Assembly: GCA_009760855.2 (NCBI GenBank)
Contig: WPIO01000077.1
Coordinates: 1,438,501-1,502,500 of the forward strand
From: Cristatella mucedo
Lineage: Eukaryota > Bryozoa > Phylactolaemata > Cristatellidae
Direction: 5' to 3'
DNA length: 64,000 bases
Every line of letters begins with the position of its first letter. The stretch's first letter is position 1. The notes below the pieces were generated by a model, which did no database searches, was not told the origin of the DNA, and saw only the letters and a list, made by a program, of their open reading frames with translations. The position numbers and the translations under genes are program-made. Below, piece by piece: positions 21,001 through 33,634 of this stretch.

Positions 21001-23320
21001 CGGATTACGGCTTGCAGCAGCTGGCTACCACGTTACACGCTCCGCTTTGGTCGCTGCGCCGCCCGTAGCAGTAAGCGCACCCCTCTTGCACTAAACGACG
21101 CCGTAAGGCGTAGCTGACCTGCAGGTGGCCGGAGTGGCCGGAAACTACCGCTAAGCGGGCTCGAGCTAAGCGGCTTACCTTGTTATCGCGCTCAAGCTAG
21201 ACCTCCCCAGGGGGCATGGCGGAGGCCCTAGTGCATCGCACTGTGACCGAAGCTAGGGGGTCGCCGCCGTTCCGGCGGCGGCCATTGGAGCGGCCGGGGC
21301 AGCGCGGCGGAGGGCGGGCACCGATCGCCCGCGCGGCGGCGAGCTGGCGGCCTTCCCTACGAGGGCTCTGCAGACCTCAGGCCTGTATTTTAACGGCCTG
21401 CGCTGCGACGCGCCCGCCGTTCGCTCGCCGTCGCTCTTTTAACTTCCTATGGGCGGCGACCGCAGGCGGGTTGACGAGCGCCCCCAGACGGCGCTCTCAG
21501 CCTTCGCCGGATGCGGCTTTCTTATCGGGCGGGGATCGGTCTGCGTCCTCCGTAATGAACCGCAATTAGCGCGTACGACCGACTCCCGACGCCCCAGCGA
21601 CCGCGGCCGTCCGACGGCCAGCGGCCAAGTAGACGTCGCCCGGCGCCTTGGCATCGTCTCCCTGCGCACCGAGGACTAATTGCGGGCGCCGGCGCTTGCG
21701 CGAGGGCTTCGGCGGCGGCCATCTGAAGGCGGCGCCCGTAATCGAATCACGGATCGGCAGTGTGCGAGGGGCCTCTGCGAGAGTGCTCAAAATTGCTAAA
21801 AATGCGCTCGCTAAAGAGCGACAGTGCCACAGAGGCTGTCGCGCGCGCGCTTCCGCGGTCGCGAAGCGACCCGTGCCGCCGACGGAACTTCGTCGCTTCC
21901 GGCTTGCATAAAAAAGAAAAGTCAATAAGCCAGGCGGCGGAACCAAGCAGCCCGGCGCGCCGCGAGGGCCGCGCGGCGCGCCGCCGCGCTAGCCGCACAC
22001 GAGGCGCTCTCCTTGGACGAGGGCAGAACGCGCGCGTCTCGCGCTGCTCTCCCGCAGTTGAGCGGGAGGCCTCCGGCGCTGATGGCTGCATCCTAGCGAC
22101 TCTGCAAGCGCTTTAGCCGAGCGCTTGCAGAGTTGCAGCGTTTGAAAATCGGCGTCGGCGCCGCGCGGTCGCTCGTTCGGCCGCCGGTCCCCTGCCGCGA
22201 GGAGCGCCCCCGATAGGAAGCGAACCGAGATCGCGCGCCGCCGCCGCCGCCGCCGCCGCCGCCACAATAGCAGCGACTGCGGCCGCGCGCGCACGAAATT
22301 GCGTCATCTTACTTGTACATCGCCCGACCGAGCGGCACGGCACGGCACGGCACGGCCAAAACGGCATGCGACACGCAGCCACCGGGTAACCGAGTCGGCC
22401 GCCGCCGCCGGGGCGCCCGCATCGCCGTTGCGAGCGCGCCGGCGGCGGCGCACCCACGCGAGCGCCACTTACGGAAGGCGTCGTGGCGCGACCGGCCGCC
22501 GTCCGTTAGCTGGTCACTCCCCCTCCTCGCCGCCGCCGGCTTGGCGCGCTGGAAGGGGGCCGGCGGCGGGGAAGGTAAGCCGCGACGGGTGGGTTGCGGG
22601 TTCGCGAGGCGACGCAACGCGACCTTTCTCTCTCCGCTGCGCCGGCGCCGGCGCCGGCTCTAACAGCAGAGGCGACGGCACATCGATCCGCGGGGAGGGA
22701 CGACTGCGATGACGACGAGCGTTCGTCTACGTTTCGCTACTCTCGCTCGAGGAGCGACAGCTTTGCTAGCTAGAGGCTTGGCGTTTCGCCGGCCTTTTCA
22801 GTGCGCTCACCTGTCGCGGAGGAGGCGGCCGCCGCCGCCTGCCTCCACCTGCTGGCTGCGGCAAGCTCAGAGCAGCGGCTGCTTTGACATGCAGCCGCAC
22901 CCCGAGCCCGGGCGCGACCGGGCGACCGTCGCTCTCAAAGCTACCTCCGGCTCCGACGCCGACTGGCACCGCGCGCGCGCCGCCACGCGCCCGGCCGCGC
23001 AGCCGCCGGGCGCCTAGCGCCTTGACTGTGGGAACTGCCCGCGGCGGTCGATAAATCGCAGCCGGAAAAAAGAAACGACCTCGCAGCACTCGCAGCCGCT
23101 AACGGAAACGGCTGCCGCGGAGCAGGAAACTCGAGCCGCAGGTGGCCGCTGGTAAGACGCGGCGTCGGCGGACGGCGACGCGACTCTCTGCGGCTGGACG
23201 GTTTGCGTCCCGAAGTATATCTATGAATGGCGATTGGGTCTGAATATGCCCGCGCGAAGATACTGGACAGTTCCTGAGATATATTTGTCCGCATCGTTAA
23301 TACGTGTCCATATTGCAAAA
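21000..23320. other. GC-rich block, no recognised gene
   Basis: CpG-dense, with CCG repeats (22234-22264) and GGCGCC repeats (about 22641-22660). Perfect hairpins lie at 21954-21982 and 22099-22133. ORFs on both strands are Arg/Ala-rich. A GGCGGCCATCT motif lies at about 21713. Probably promoter or regulatory DNA. Confidence 0.45.
22099..22133. repeat. perfect 14-bp inverted repeat, 7-nt loop
   Basis: Arms ACTCTGCAAGCGCT (22099-22112) and AGCGCTTGCAGAGT (22120-22133). Confidence 0.95.
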
Positions 23321-23324
23321 TATA

Positions 23325-23461
23325 ATTCAATATAATCACTTTGTATAGCGCCCTAAGAGAACTTAATCTCTAGTCAGGCGCTTCGTGTATGCCACGGGGT
23401 ACGAGCCCACGATCTCGGCAAAACCTTGGTCTGGACGAGCACCTTAACCACTTCAGATAGG
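23325..23461 (-). mobile_element. SINE-1 copy
   Basis: Minus strand, with GTGGTTAAGGTGCTCG, GATCGTGGGCTCGTACC and a well-preserved stem-loop tail GCGCCTGACTAGAG...GGGCGC. Confidence 0.88.
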
Positions 23462-23464
23462 TTG

Positions 23465-24900
23465 TGTGTTGAGGGCTTAGGATTTAGAGCTCGCAGTTTA
23501 TGGTTTATTGATCCTCTGGCGCCTAAATTCGGTTCTCTTTTGGTGCCACGGAATGGACTTATTGTTATTATCTTATTATTATTATTATTATTGGGTTAGG
23601 GTCTATGAACCGTGCCAACCATGTTTAACTTACTACTTGTAGGGGCACAACGCGTGCATGAGAAGCGACGCTTTCCGCCAGCGCACAGTCGACTTATTAG
23701 CTTGGTCGAACGCTGTCTTCACTGGGAGGGCACTCCTAGAAACCCGCCCTCCCCCGCTGAGCTGCACGACCTTCTAACGAGAGCGAAGTGCTAACGCCGG
23801 GAAAGTGCAGGAAGGAGCGAAAAAACAGTGACTCTTTCGCGCCTGAGTTGAGTCCCGAAGGAGTTCAAACGAAATCGAAGCCGACTAAAATGTTTCATTA
23901 TCGCGGCTGATAATAGTTAGCTTCACTTCGTTAAATGCACGGAACATTATCATTCAGCGCTAGCGAAAAATCGCTAGCCTCGGCTAATGACGCCGCGGCG
24001 CCGTCGACGACGCGGCGGCGGGCTGCTAGGATACCCACTCTTGACTCGCTCGACCCGGATCTGTAGCCGCCAACCTCCTCCTCCCCCCTGCTGAGCTCGT
24101 CGCCATATACAAAGCGACGCCAGCCTATTATTCCGAATCCCGAAGGCAAAGCGGGGCGCCCGCTGCCGCGACAGAGCGTATCGCCGCGCGCCGTCGTTGA
24201 CCAGCTGGTTTGAGCTCAGTCCGAACGGGTGCGACGCACTTCAGTCTGCACAGCGGGGCCGCGCGACGGGGGCCGCGCGTCGGGGCCGCCGCGGCAGCTA
24301 GCGAATACGGAGTGGCACGACGCTTTGCCCCGAACTGACCCGGCGACTCGGTGACTCCCGAGAGACTACGAAGACGGATCCAGGTCGAGGAAAATTCGGT
24401 CGGAGGCCATTGGCAGACGCCTCGCGGCGTCGCCGAGCCTCCGCGGTGGCTCGGCGACGCGGCGGAGGAGGCGACGAGCGCGCGGCTGCAGCGCCGCCTC
24501 GCGCTCGTCGCCTCTCCCGTAGCAGCATCTCTCGCAGCTCTAGCAACTCTCGGTCGCGGCGGGAGCGCAGCAGCTCAGCGTCTCCGCGGAGCATCAGCTC
24601 TCTCAGTCTGGAGGAGCCGCTGCTGGCGCTCCCGGCTGCGACCTCCATCTTCGACTGGCGCCGCACGATTGTGGCGCAACGCTCCTCCGCCCCCCCCCCG
24701 AGCACGCCGTCGCCCGGCTGTGCGTGGCCGCGTGAACGGATTCGTGCGCACAGTACTCGCGTTCGAGCTCCGACGCGAGCGAGCTCATGCAGCCGCCGCA
24801 TACGCTTCCCTTCCGCTAGCGTAGCGCGGGAACGACGGTCAATAAATGGCGATTAGACGGCCGCAAGCGAGCAAGCCGCCGCCGCCGTTGCGACTTATAT
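23465..24900. other. intergenic then GC-rich block
   Basis: From about 23950 CpG-rich. ORFs are open on both strands at 24298-24856. The minus one has a Leu/Arg/Glu-rich helix-like stretch (about 24560-24660), but the plus frame is equally open, so I do not call a gene. Confidence 0.4.
24427..24514. repeat. two adjacent perfect inverted repeats
   Basis: First: 24427-24439 with 24448-24460 (13 bp, loop 8). Second, starting 8 bp later: 24468-24482 with 24500-24514 (15 bp, loop 17). Confidence 0.95.
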
Positions 24901-24909
24901 ATATATACT

Positions 24910-24946
<37 letters not shown>

Positions 24947-24958
24947 ATATATATATAA
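24895..24958. repeat. (TA)n with (TG)n microsatellite
   Basis: TA repeats interrupted by a TG run, abutting the AT-rich tail of the following SINE-1. Confidence 0.9.
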
Positions 24959-25095
24959 TTCATTTATATAGCGTCCTAAGAGACCGTAACCTCTATTCAG
25001 GCGCTTCACGTATGCCACAGGGCTCGAGCCCACGACCTCGGCCTAACCATGGTCGGGGCGAGCGCCATAATCATTGGGCCAAACCTGCTCGGTTT
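24955..25095 (-). mobile_element. SINE-1 copy
   Basis: Minus strand, with GAGGTCGTGGGCTCGAGCCC and a stem-loop tail AGCGCCTGAATAGAGG...GACGC. Confidence 0.85.
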
Positions 25096-25302
25096 GCTCG
25101 CAGCGACCTTGGACTCGCGCAGGCTGCATCGCATGAACTGGCGGTGCTTCGCGGGTGCCGGTTCTCGTCACGTCTGAATCTCGCTCGGAGCCTCGCTTGG
25201 AGTCTCGCTCTGAGCACGACAGCGACCTCTCATTCCGCTGTTCATCTGTATTCGCCGCTTCCGGCCAACCATCTCACGTCCACCTGATGGATCTGATATG
25301 CA

Positions 25303-25455
25303 CATAATTCATTTTTACAGCGCCCTAAGACATCTTACTTACTCTCTATTCAGGCGCTTTGCATACGCCGCGAGGCTCGAGCCCAGTACCTTGGTCATCA
25401 GATACATTTACCTCTACCTTGGTCGGGGCGGGCACCTAAACACTGGGCCTAATCG
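25303..25455 (-). mobile_element. SINE-1 copy with internal rearrangement
   Basis: Minus strand, tail AAGCGCCTGAATAGAGAG...GGGCGC. The tRNA-like part is lengthened, with ACCTTGGTC present twice, implying a local duplication. Confidence 0.78.
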
Positions 25456-25560
25456 GCGCGGGTGCCACCTTCGTCGCGGAAGCCTATTGGCTGCACTTGG
25501 CGGCCGTGCGGCTAACCGCCTTCTGTCTGTGTGTGTGCGTGCGTGTGTGTGTGAGAGGGT

Positions 25561-25950
25561 GGAGGGGCAGTGAGAGACAGACAGAGAAAGGGAGAGACAG
25601 AGAGACAGACAGACAGAGAGACAGACAGACAGAGAAAGAGAGACAGACAGACAGAGAGACAGACAGACAGAGAAAGAGAGACAGACAGACAGAGAGACAG
25701 ACAGACAGAGAAAGAGAGACAGACAGACAGAGAAAAAGAGACAGACAGACAGAGAAAGAGAGACAGACAGACAGAGAAAGAGAGACAGACAGACAGAGAA
25801 AGAGAGACATACAGACAGAGAAAGAGAGACAGACAGACAGACAGAGAAAGAGAGACAGGGAGACAGACAGAGAGACGGAGAAAGAGAGACAGACTGACAG
25901 AGAAAGAGAGAGACAGACAGACAGACAGAGACAGACACAGACAGAGAGAG
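25561..25950. repeat. GACA/GAGA complex satellite
   Basis: Higher-order units of about 22-28 bp built from GACAGACAGAGA and GAAAGAGA. ORFs across it are compositional. Confidence 0.95.
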
Positions 25951-25954
25951 CTCT

Positions 25955-26555
25955 TACGGCGGACGATAGGCGACCGCAATGAGGACGAAGAGAGCGAGAG
26001 GGCGAGTACTCTCTCTTGGTGCTCGCTGCTCGTTCGTTGCGCCGCCGCACACCCTTTGGCACGTCCCGTTGGCCCGCTACCACGTAATTGCCGAAATCCT
26101 GACTGACCACTGCGTCGCTGGGCTACGAGCGACCGGGCTGGCTACGAGGGGGCCTCCGCGCATAGCGAGCGGCCATAGCGAAGCCCGCTAGACGCCGAGC
26201 CTTTCCAGATAGATGCTGACACTACCGTTTGAAGGGGAGCGAGGCGGCTGCTGGATGGCACGCCTCAAACGCACGGCCTCAGGGTCCGCTACACGGCGGC
26301 AGCGGGGTGGTGAGGGGACGACGCGAGGGCTCGGAGGGGTGTGTTTACAGTCCGAGGGCGCACATCTGAGGGAACTCCGCTCTCATTCAATGCTCCGAGT
26401 GGGACTGAAGGCTCCTAGGCTCCTGCTCCTGCTCTTCCTCCTGCTCCTCCTCCTGCTCCTCCTCCTCCTCCTGCTCTTCCTCCTCCTCCCCTCCTGCTCC
26501 AGCGACCTGTTTAAAAGACGGTTCTACGGGCTGCTAGCCGGTCGTGCTCGCTGAG
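25955..26555. other. intergenic; CTCCTG-rich patch
   Basis: Contains a pyrimidine-rich CTCCTG/CTCCTC tract at about 26407-26500. No gene was recognised. Confidence 0.5.
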
Positions 26556-26828
26556 TCACCGAAGGACGGTGGCATTCGTAGCTTCGGGTAATTTCCGGCC
26601 ACTGCAGCCCGGCGTTGGTGCATCCCTATCACCCCCCCCCCCCACCGCTTAATGAGCCGGATGCGGACATTCTCGTTAACCAACCCGCGTAGTCATCTAA
26701 GGACAGCAACATTCGTAGCTTTGGGTCATTTCCGGCCACTGCAGTCCGGTACTGCTATGTCCACCCTCCTCCCCCCCCCCGCCCCACCAGCTAAATGAGC
26801 CGGATTCGGACATTCTCGTCAATCGACC
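26556..26828. repeat. tandem duplication of about 130-bp unit
   Basis: Copy 1 (about 26556-26690) and copy 2 (about 26692-26828) share CATTCGTAGCTT, TTTCCGGCCACTGCAG, a poly-C run and TGAGCCGGAT.CGGACATTC. They are diverged and in direct orientation. Confidence 0.85.
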
Positions 26829-26829
26829 C

Positions 26830-27280
26830 CCTCTCGTTAAGTACTCGTTGTCGTCGCCGCCGCCGCCGGAAAGGCTTTCCGTCAAAGGCCAATTATTTTT
26901 GCTAAAATTTGTATCGCAGGATTACTGTGAGAGCACCGGTCAGCAATAGCTATTAGCTCGCGATCCGTACCCGAGCTAAAATAAGGAAGCTGTACCCGAA
27001 ACTCCTCTGACCCCGCAATCCGATCCGCGGTCCGTCCTGCTTCGAGCGAAGGGCGTGGAAATCGATCGTCGCTACGAGCCGCTTCCGTAAACGACCTTGT
27101 GCTGCACACAGGGTTCCAAATCAAGGTCTAGTCCTCTCCTTGCAAAGCCGTGTCTAGGATGGCTCGTCCGCGGAGGATGCGACCTTGAGCCTCGGCCTGC
27201 GTGACAGCGTCGCCTGCTATCGACGGCGGCCGCTCCGCAATCCTGAGAAAAGCCTCGAAGAGAAAAGCCGTACGGCTTAG
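26830..27280. other. intergenic; no gene seen
   Basis: No motif, repeat or coding similarity recognised. Confidence 0.4.
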
Positions 27281-27282
27281 AA

Positions 27283-27602
27283 CCTCCTGCTCCTTCTCCT
27301 GCTCCTTCTCCTGCTCCTTCTCCTGCTCCTTCTCCTGCTCCTTCTCCTGCTCCTTCTCCTGCTCCTTCTCCTGCTCCTTCTCCTGCTCCTTCTCCTGCTC
27401 CTTCTCCTGCTCCTTCTCCTGCTCCTTCTCCTGCTCCTCCTCATTCTCCTGCTCCTCCTGCTCCTCCTGCTCCTCCTACTCCTCCTGCTCCCCTCCTGCT
27501 CTTCCTCTTCCTCTTCTCCTGCTCCTGCTCCTGCTCCTCCTGCTCCTCCTCCGCCACAACCACCACCTCCTCCTCCTCCTCCTACTCCATCTACCCCTCC
27601 TC
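27283..27602. repeat. 12-bp pyrimidine minisatellite (TCCTGCTCCTTC)n
   Basis: About twelve near-identical 12-bp units to 27432, then CTCCTG/CTCCTC degenerate sequence. It encodes an artefactual SCSF repeat. All pyrimidine except the G of each unit. Confidence 0.95.
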
Positions 27603-29445
27603 ATTGGCGTTAAATCTTGGATAAGCGTAGTGATTTCCACTGAACCTCAAATGTCTAACTGGCTCTCTACCGCGAGGCCGCGCGCCACCTGTATCGCTCC
27701 TCGCGCGTTAAGAGTGACATCAGTCGTTCCGCTTGGCGCTTTGACGACGTTCGGTTACATCCCCGAGGCACGAGGTCGCGGCGCGCTCGCGGTCGTGCGT
27801 ATTGCCAAGTTTCCGCCCGCGATACAATTTCTTTCGCTCGCGGCAATTTTAGGACGAGCGAGAGTCGCCTTCGCTGCCAGCGGGCGCGCGGCGCCTTCTG
27901 GCAGCGAAGCGAGCGAGTTTCGCGAAAGAGCGCTGACAGAGAGCGAAACAGCGTCAGCTGTTACAGCCCTTACCTGGCAACGACGCCAACCGCGCCGCCA
28001 GGCCTGCTCAAGGACTTATGCCGCTGCTGAATTGTACCTCTACATTAAAGTCCGCAAGGCTGCGGAAGCAAGTCGCACGGCAGTCAAACGCTGGCGTCGT
28101 GACCTGTAACTCGGCCGCAGCATTTCGGAATCGCCGCACCGTGGCCCGATCGCACCCACAGTCATTAGCGTTTCGCCAAAAGGTCGTGACGCCGCTTTGG
28201 CAAACATTATTTGCGAAAAATCCTCCGCGACAGAGATTTGAATTCGATAACTCAATAGCACCGCGTCAGCGGTTTGATCCGGAGCTTCCCCGTCCTCGGC
28301 AATTAATGGCGCCGAGCAGCCCCGACCGGTCCGCTGACTAGCGGCACCTTTTATGGAGCTCGAATTTTGCGTCTCGCCGAAGCCACCGTTGACTCGGCGC
28401 GCAGTCATACGCACCTCGGCAACCGGAGATTCTCGAGCCAACGCCCGCCCGCGACTAGTGGAAGGGCGCCGGTGCTAGCAGCGCCCTCTAGCGATTCTCG
28501 CGGGCAGACGGCGGCGCGCGCTCGCACACCGTCGGCGGCCGAGCGTCAGCTCGGACGGCGGCGGGTCGCGAGCGCCCTCTTTTCCGCAGGCACGCGCAGC
28601 TGCGCGCGCGAAAGAGCGCTTGCTAGCGTTGCGGTCGCTCTCGCTCGCCTCAGGTGCCCGACGGCGGCGGCGACGACGCACGTCCCGGCCGGCGCCTCGC
28701 CCACCGCGCCGACCTCGCTGCTACAGCGAACCTCATCGACTTCGTTTCGGGCGCCAGTCCGACGCTCCGGGGAGGCGAAGTGAAATTGCGGCGGCGGCGG
28801 CGGCTCTCGCGCGCATCCGCGGAGCGTCAGGCCTAATTACTGCGACCGAAATCGGAGCGGCGCTCGAGAACCGCTGCAGGCGCGCGGGCGAGCGCTCGCG
28901 CGCCTGCTCGCGCGCCCAAGTCTTGAGCGAGCCGGTCCGTGGGAAGGCGAGGGTCGCCAATAGCGTCAGCAAATGAGACGTCCGCAGACGTTATTAGCCG
29001 ACTGTCTCCGGGCCAGGATGTGCGTGCGAGCGCGTCTTGAATCGGCGAGCAATGCCGGGCCGAGCACGCGACCGGGCGCCGGTACGCATCCGGTGCGCCG
29101 CTAGCGACAATTTCGCGAAGGAGCAGCTGCGGTGGCGACTGCGTTCGGGGCTCGCTGCGACGCGCGCCGGCGCGCGACGCAGCTAGCGGCGGCGTCCGGC
29201 TCAGGCCGCTCGGATGGAGCGCCGCGATATGCTCCGCGGCAGCCGCGCGGCCCTGAGTTTCGGCAGAGAATGCAGACGCACCCAGCTGCGGCATCAGATG
29301 AGCGAGCTAACTAATCACAAAGCTAACCACCGACGACGACGAGTTGATATCGCCGTCGTCATAGCGGGGCAAGTGGGCCGCCCTGTATTCTTAATGCTGA
29401 CCGCGCAGAACTAGGCACACGTCGGTATATGCCGGCCTATAAATA
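27603..29445. other. GC-rich block, no recognised gene
   Basis: CpG-dense with open frames on both strands and no domain. Inverted repeats lie at 27869-27909 (12-bp perfect arms) and 29154-29183 (loopless, 14 of 15 pairs). Confidence 0.45.
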
Positions 29446-29446
29446 A

Positions 29447-29467
29447 ATATATATATATATGTGTGTG

Positions 29468-29499
<32 letters not shown>

Positions 29500-29503
29500 T
29501 GTA
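29447..29503. repeat. (TA)n(TG)n(CGTG)n microsatellite
   Basis: TA, then TG, then CGTG tetranucleotide repeats. Confidence 0.95.
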
Positions 29504-29504
29504 C

Positions 29505-30820
29505 GGCGGCATGCATGCATATGCCGGCACGAAGCGTCCTTTCAGCTAGCGATGCATGGACGGACGTTGCGCGGTAGCCAGCCTGCGTGCGCACCCAGTG
29601 GAGGTAGTAGAGGGGTTCGTAGATTCCCCGCCGCAGCACCGCCTAACGCCGCGAAATAATAAAAAAAGAAACGCGCGCTAAGCGTCAAGGTCAAGCCGCG
29701 GAGCCCGGTCTTTTTCTGTATATGGCTCGCCAATGTCTGCAGAGTGTGAACGAAAACACTACACAATTCCAACGCAGCGTAAGCATTTCTGCGGCACCTT
29801 AAAGCAAATGCGTGCCAGGCGGGCGGGCGGCGGAGTCAGAAAGCGCTTGCTTCAACACCGCTTGAGATGAGCAACCAACCGACGCAGTACCACTCGAAAA
29901 GATCCACCCCATACCAACGCTTCGCTCGGCGCCCTGTAGCAATTACAATACACCGTTGCAGACCGCCGGGTCGCTCGCGTTTGCTATAGCTTCCGTCAAG
30001 CCGGCCGTTAACAGCGAGTCCGTTTTCGTGTACAATTGAGTTAAAGTACAAAGTGATGAACGGCAGACTGAGGCAGCTCGCACCCGCGGTGCCCTTTCTG
30101 ACAAGCATTCAATGAGTACGGCGTGCGGGATGGTAAAGTACGTATAGGAAGGCGGGGCACTGGCACGGCAAGCTTATGGCGCACGTGGCTTAGTTAGCGC
30201 GGCAAGCTGCTGCTGCAGCGTCGCGGTGAGGTCGTTGGCGTCTCAACCGAAGCGGCTCCGCGCTCTCAGTTGGCTCGGTAAGCGACTACGCACTCGCTAA
30301 CCGAGGTCACATTGGCATGCGCCCACGAGTGAAGAGAGGCTACCAGAGACAGCCGACGGCGCTAGCTAGTCGCCACCGTCGCTACTAGCGACGGCGCTAG
30401 CGGCGTCGGGGGCGTGCATCTCGGTTGCGCCGACTACCAGGCCGCAGCGCCACCGCCGCCGCTGATTGACCCTCGCAGGCCGACGCATGCGTAGCTCGGA
30501 CGCTTGCGCGAGCAAAATCGGTGGTGAAGAGTTCAATGCATCGCCAGCTCGACTCGCTGTCGCGACTTGCCGCCATTTCACGGCGAGACAGAACCGCGCC
30601 GCACTGTGCGAGGCCCTCGCCCCAGCGCGCTTCGTGGAGGCACTGGGTGCGGAGCGCTTGTCTAGGAAAAATGTCCGACACTGTGGTGACCAGGCGGAGT
30701 AGCGCGTTCTCGCGGAGAAAGGAACACGATTATCAGCAGGTCATCTCTCCCTATCGGCTTATAAACTACCTATTATATCGTAAATTAGCTCTCCGTATTC
30801 ACTACACAGTACCATTTTGT
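29505..30820. other. intergenic with small GC-rich patch
   Basis: A GCCGCCATTTC motif lies at about 30570 within the 30.1-30.7 kb GC-rich patch. A 12-bp direct repeat GACGGCGCTAGC lies near 30355 and 30390. No coding exon was recognised. Confidence 0.4.
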
Positions 30821-30821
30821 T

Positions 30822-31016
<195 letters not shown>

Positions 31017-31079
31017 GCGCATATATATACCATTCCTTCTTATATTATTATACCATATAAGTTCTTTTGAATAACATTT

Positions 31080-31630
31080 TCTCTATCCTTACTTTCCCTT
31101 CACCTTTCTGTTTCATTAGTTCACAATACTTTACACCTTTCCCCTTCCTCGTGTCTCTGGCTCTATCTATATCTATTTATCCATCTATTTATCTGTGTAT
31201 CTCTCACTCTTTCCACCTCAATTTCACCCTTCCTATACATCTGTCTTTTTCTCGCTCTCTTTCCCTCTCACGCATTCTCTCGCTCTCATGTACACTCTCT
31301 CTCTCTCTCTCGCTGTGTGTCTCTCTTTCCCAATCGCTCTCTCTTTCTCAATCACTTTCTCCCTCCTTCCTCACTCGCTCTCTTTCACTCTCACTAACTC
31401 ACATTTCTCTCTCGCTCTCTCTCTCACTCACTCTCGTACCCCACATGCTCTTTAACTCTCACCCACCTCTCTTACTCTGATCTCACTCTCTCTCCCTTTA
31501 TTTCCAAATTTCTCTCACATACGCGAACACCACCTACTCTCTCTTGCACATTGTCTCTCTCACTGACTCTCTTGCACACATCCTCACTGACTCTCTCTCT
31601 CTTCAACTCACTGTCTCACTCTCCCACTCT

Positions 31631-31671
<41 letters not shown>

Positions 31672-31780
31672 TCTCTGACACACTCATTATGCCTGTCTGT
31701 CTGTTGTTCTGACACACTCCCCACACACTCTCTCCTCTCTCTCACGCTCTCTCACTCTCTACACTCACCATCATTTGCAC
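31080..31780. repeat. pyrimidine-rich CT/CA degenerate region
   Basis: About 700 bp of CTCTCT, CACT and CTTTC sequence on the plus strand. No pure period. It looks like decayed microsatellite. Confidence 0.85.
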
Positions 31781-31784
31781 TGCT

Positions 31785-32700
31785 CTGCTACACTTCGTTC
31801 CAGCTCGTCACTGCCTCGGACTGACTTCGGTTCTCGTGGGGCCGTAACCATGGCTCCTAGCGCTCGGACGCTCCGCTCGCCGCCGAGCTTCAGCTCGCGC
31901 TCAGCTTCGGCTATTCAGGAGACGGCTTCAGCATAGCCTCGATTAAACCTTATCTGCTCCATATCTAAAATTAGACTGCTGCGAAGCAGCGGCAAGCTGC
32001 AGATATTATCTCCTCGCCGCTCGCCGCCGCCGCTCCGGACCGTCGAGGGCGCGAGACCTTCGGCGGTGACAGGCAGTGGCAGCGGCGAGTCACCCTTTTC
32101 AGCCTCTCTTTGACCGGCTACCCGGCAGCGGTCCAAGTGTGCCTCCCTGCCCCTTGGCGTCATCCAGCGTACATCCGTTGTCCCGAGAGATGAACGCCCG
32201 AAGCAGCGACATACGTGTCATCGCGAGTAAGCGAAATATACGCGAAATCAGCCGTCACTTCTTCCCGGCGGCTAGCGTTCGTCTGTCGGTGCAGCTTTGT
32301 CACGCATTTCGCGGTCAACAATGCCGGCTCTCTAAGCGCTCCTCGTCTCATCTACGAAGTCCAAAATTGATTGCGGTTGGTTGCTCACTTTGCATCAATT
32401 AGGCAAGGGTCGTTGTTGTTCTCTGTCGGAGCGAACGCGAACTCGGTGTGGACTTGTATGGACTTCTGAACGGACTCGTCCGCACGTGACCGAGCTGAGA
32501 GCTACCGGCCCTGCCAGTTACTGGGCAAAGTTGCTTGGCTTTCGTCAGCAGCTGCCTGGCAGTTGTCGATGCGCGCACGCACGCTAAGCCTCGTGCGGCA
32601 TACCAGTCACGGATTTAAGAGCTTCCTACCACACTGTCTCTTTCAAAGTGACGAGTCCTATTGTCGCGGGTAGGGTTATCAGCTGAACTCGAATGTCTCA
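31785..32700. other. intergenic; no gene seen
   Basis: Partly GC-rich (31850-32160). Nothing recognised. Confidence 0.4.
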
Positions 32701-32707
32701 GATTACC

Positions 32708-32852
32708 AAGCAGCACCCTCGATTGGCCCAGGGTTTTAAGTGTTCACCTTTGACGACTGAGGTCGTGGGCTCGGCCCCCCCCCCCGCTGCATACACGAAG
32801 CGCCAGGGTCCAGATTAAGTTCTCCTTTGGCGCTATACAAATAAAGTACATG
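32708..32852 (+). mobile_element. SINE-1 copy
   Basis: Plus strand, with TTGGCCCAGGGTTTTAAG (A-box region), ACTGAGGTCGTGGGCTCG (B-box region), an expanded poly-C run, and a tail stem-loop AAGCGCCAGGGTCCAG...TTTGGCGCT. Confidence 0.85.
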
Positions 32853-32859
32853 ATTACAT

Positions 32860-33634
32860 GCGCAACGCTTCTACATAGAGCGACGCGCTGGACGAAGCAG
32901 CAGCTGCTGCTGCAGCGACTGAGACTCGAAAGTCAAATGGAGCTCCCATTTACCGCAACCCAGGCTCAGCCGCCGATGAAAGTTAATAATGAAAATTTAA
33001 AAAAAAGCGCTGGCGCGACGCGTCCGGTCAGCGACTCCTGGCCGATGCGGACGTCGTCGCGAGTGCTACTCGAAGACTCGAGGGAAAGTTCGGCGCTGCT
33101 GCCGTAAGACTCTCGAGGCGGCTTCGGTGGGCGCTCCTTTTGCTGCTCCGCCGGCGGCGGCGGCGGATGCGTCTGAAGCTCCCGCTTCCACCGAGCAGCT
33201 CGCGCCCCCCCCCCGCTCGTTAGCCTACACCCGTATCTGGGCCACGCCTGCGAGCGTAGTTTGTTGGAGGCGCGAAGAAGACGGCCTGTGGCGGCGGCGG
33301 CAGTGGTGGCGTCGGCGGCAGCGCTTCGATAGTGGGTCAGTCGGACTCGCGAGTTCGCCCGCATGGAATTTCTCCCGAAAGCCCCACCCTCCCCCCTGGA
33401 GTACGTATCGACAGTTAATTATATATGGCTTAGCCAACATCTGATCGGTGGTAATGTACGTACTATAAGTTAACTTGACAGCTGCGTAGATGCACAGAGC
33501 GAGCGGCAGCCTATCCCCACCCCACCTTGTTCGGGGTCTGACTAGAGAGCGGCGGGCGAGCGACGGAGCCTGCCATCGCCAAGGACACTCTCCGTTGCCG
33601 CTTGACGTGAAGAAATGCCGGTGCGAAGCGTCTG

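Noticed and set aside
25561-25950. CRISPR-like array of regular repeats
   Set aside because: Units are GACA/GAGA simple sequence with no unique spacers, in a eukaryotic genome.
27201-28109. 302-codon ORF with SCSF repeats
   Set aside because: Follows the 12-bp minisatellite and runs into unrelated GC-rich sequence. No start context or splice support.
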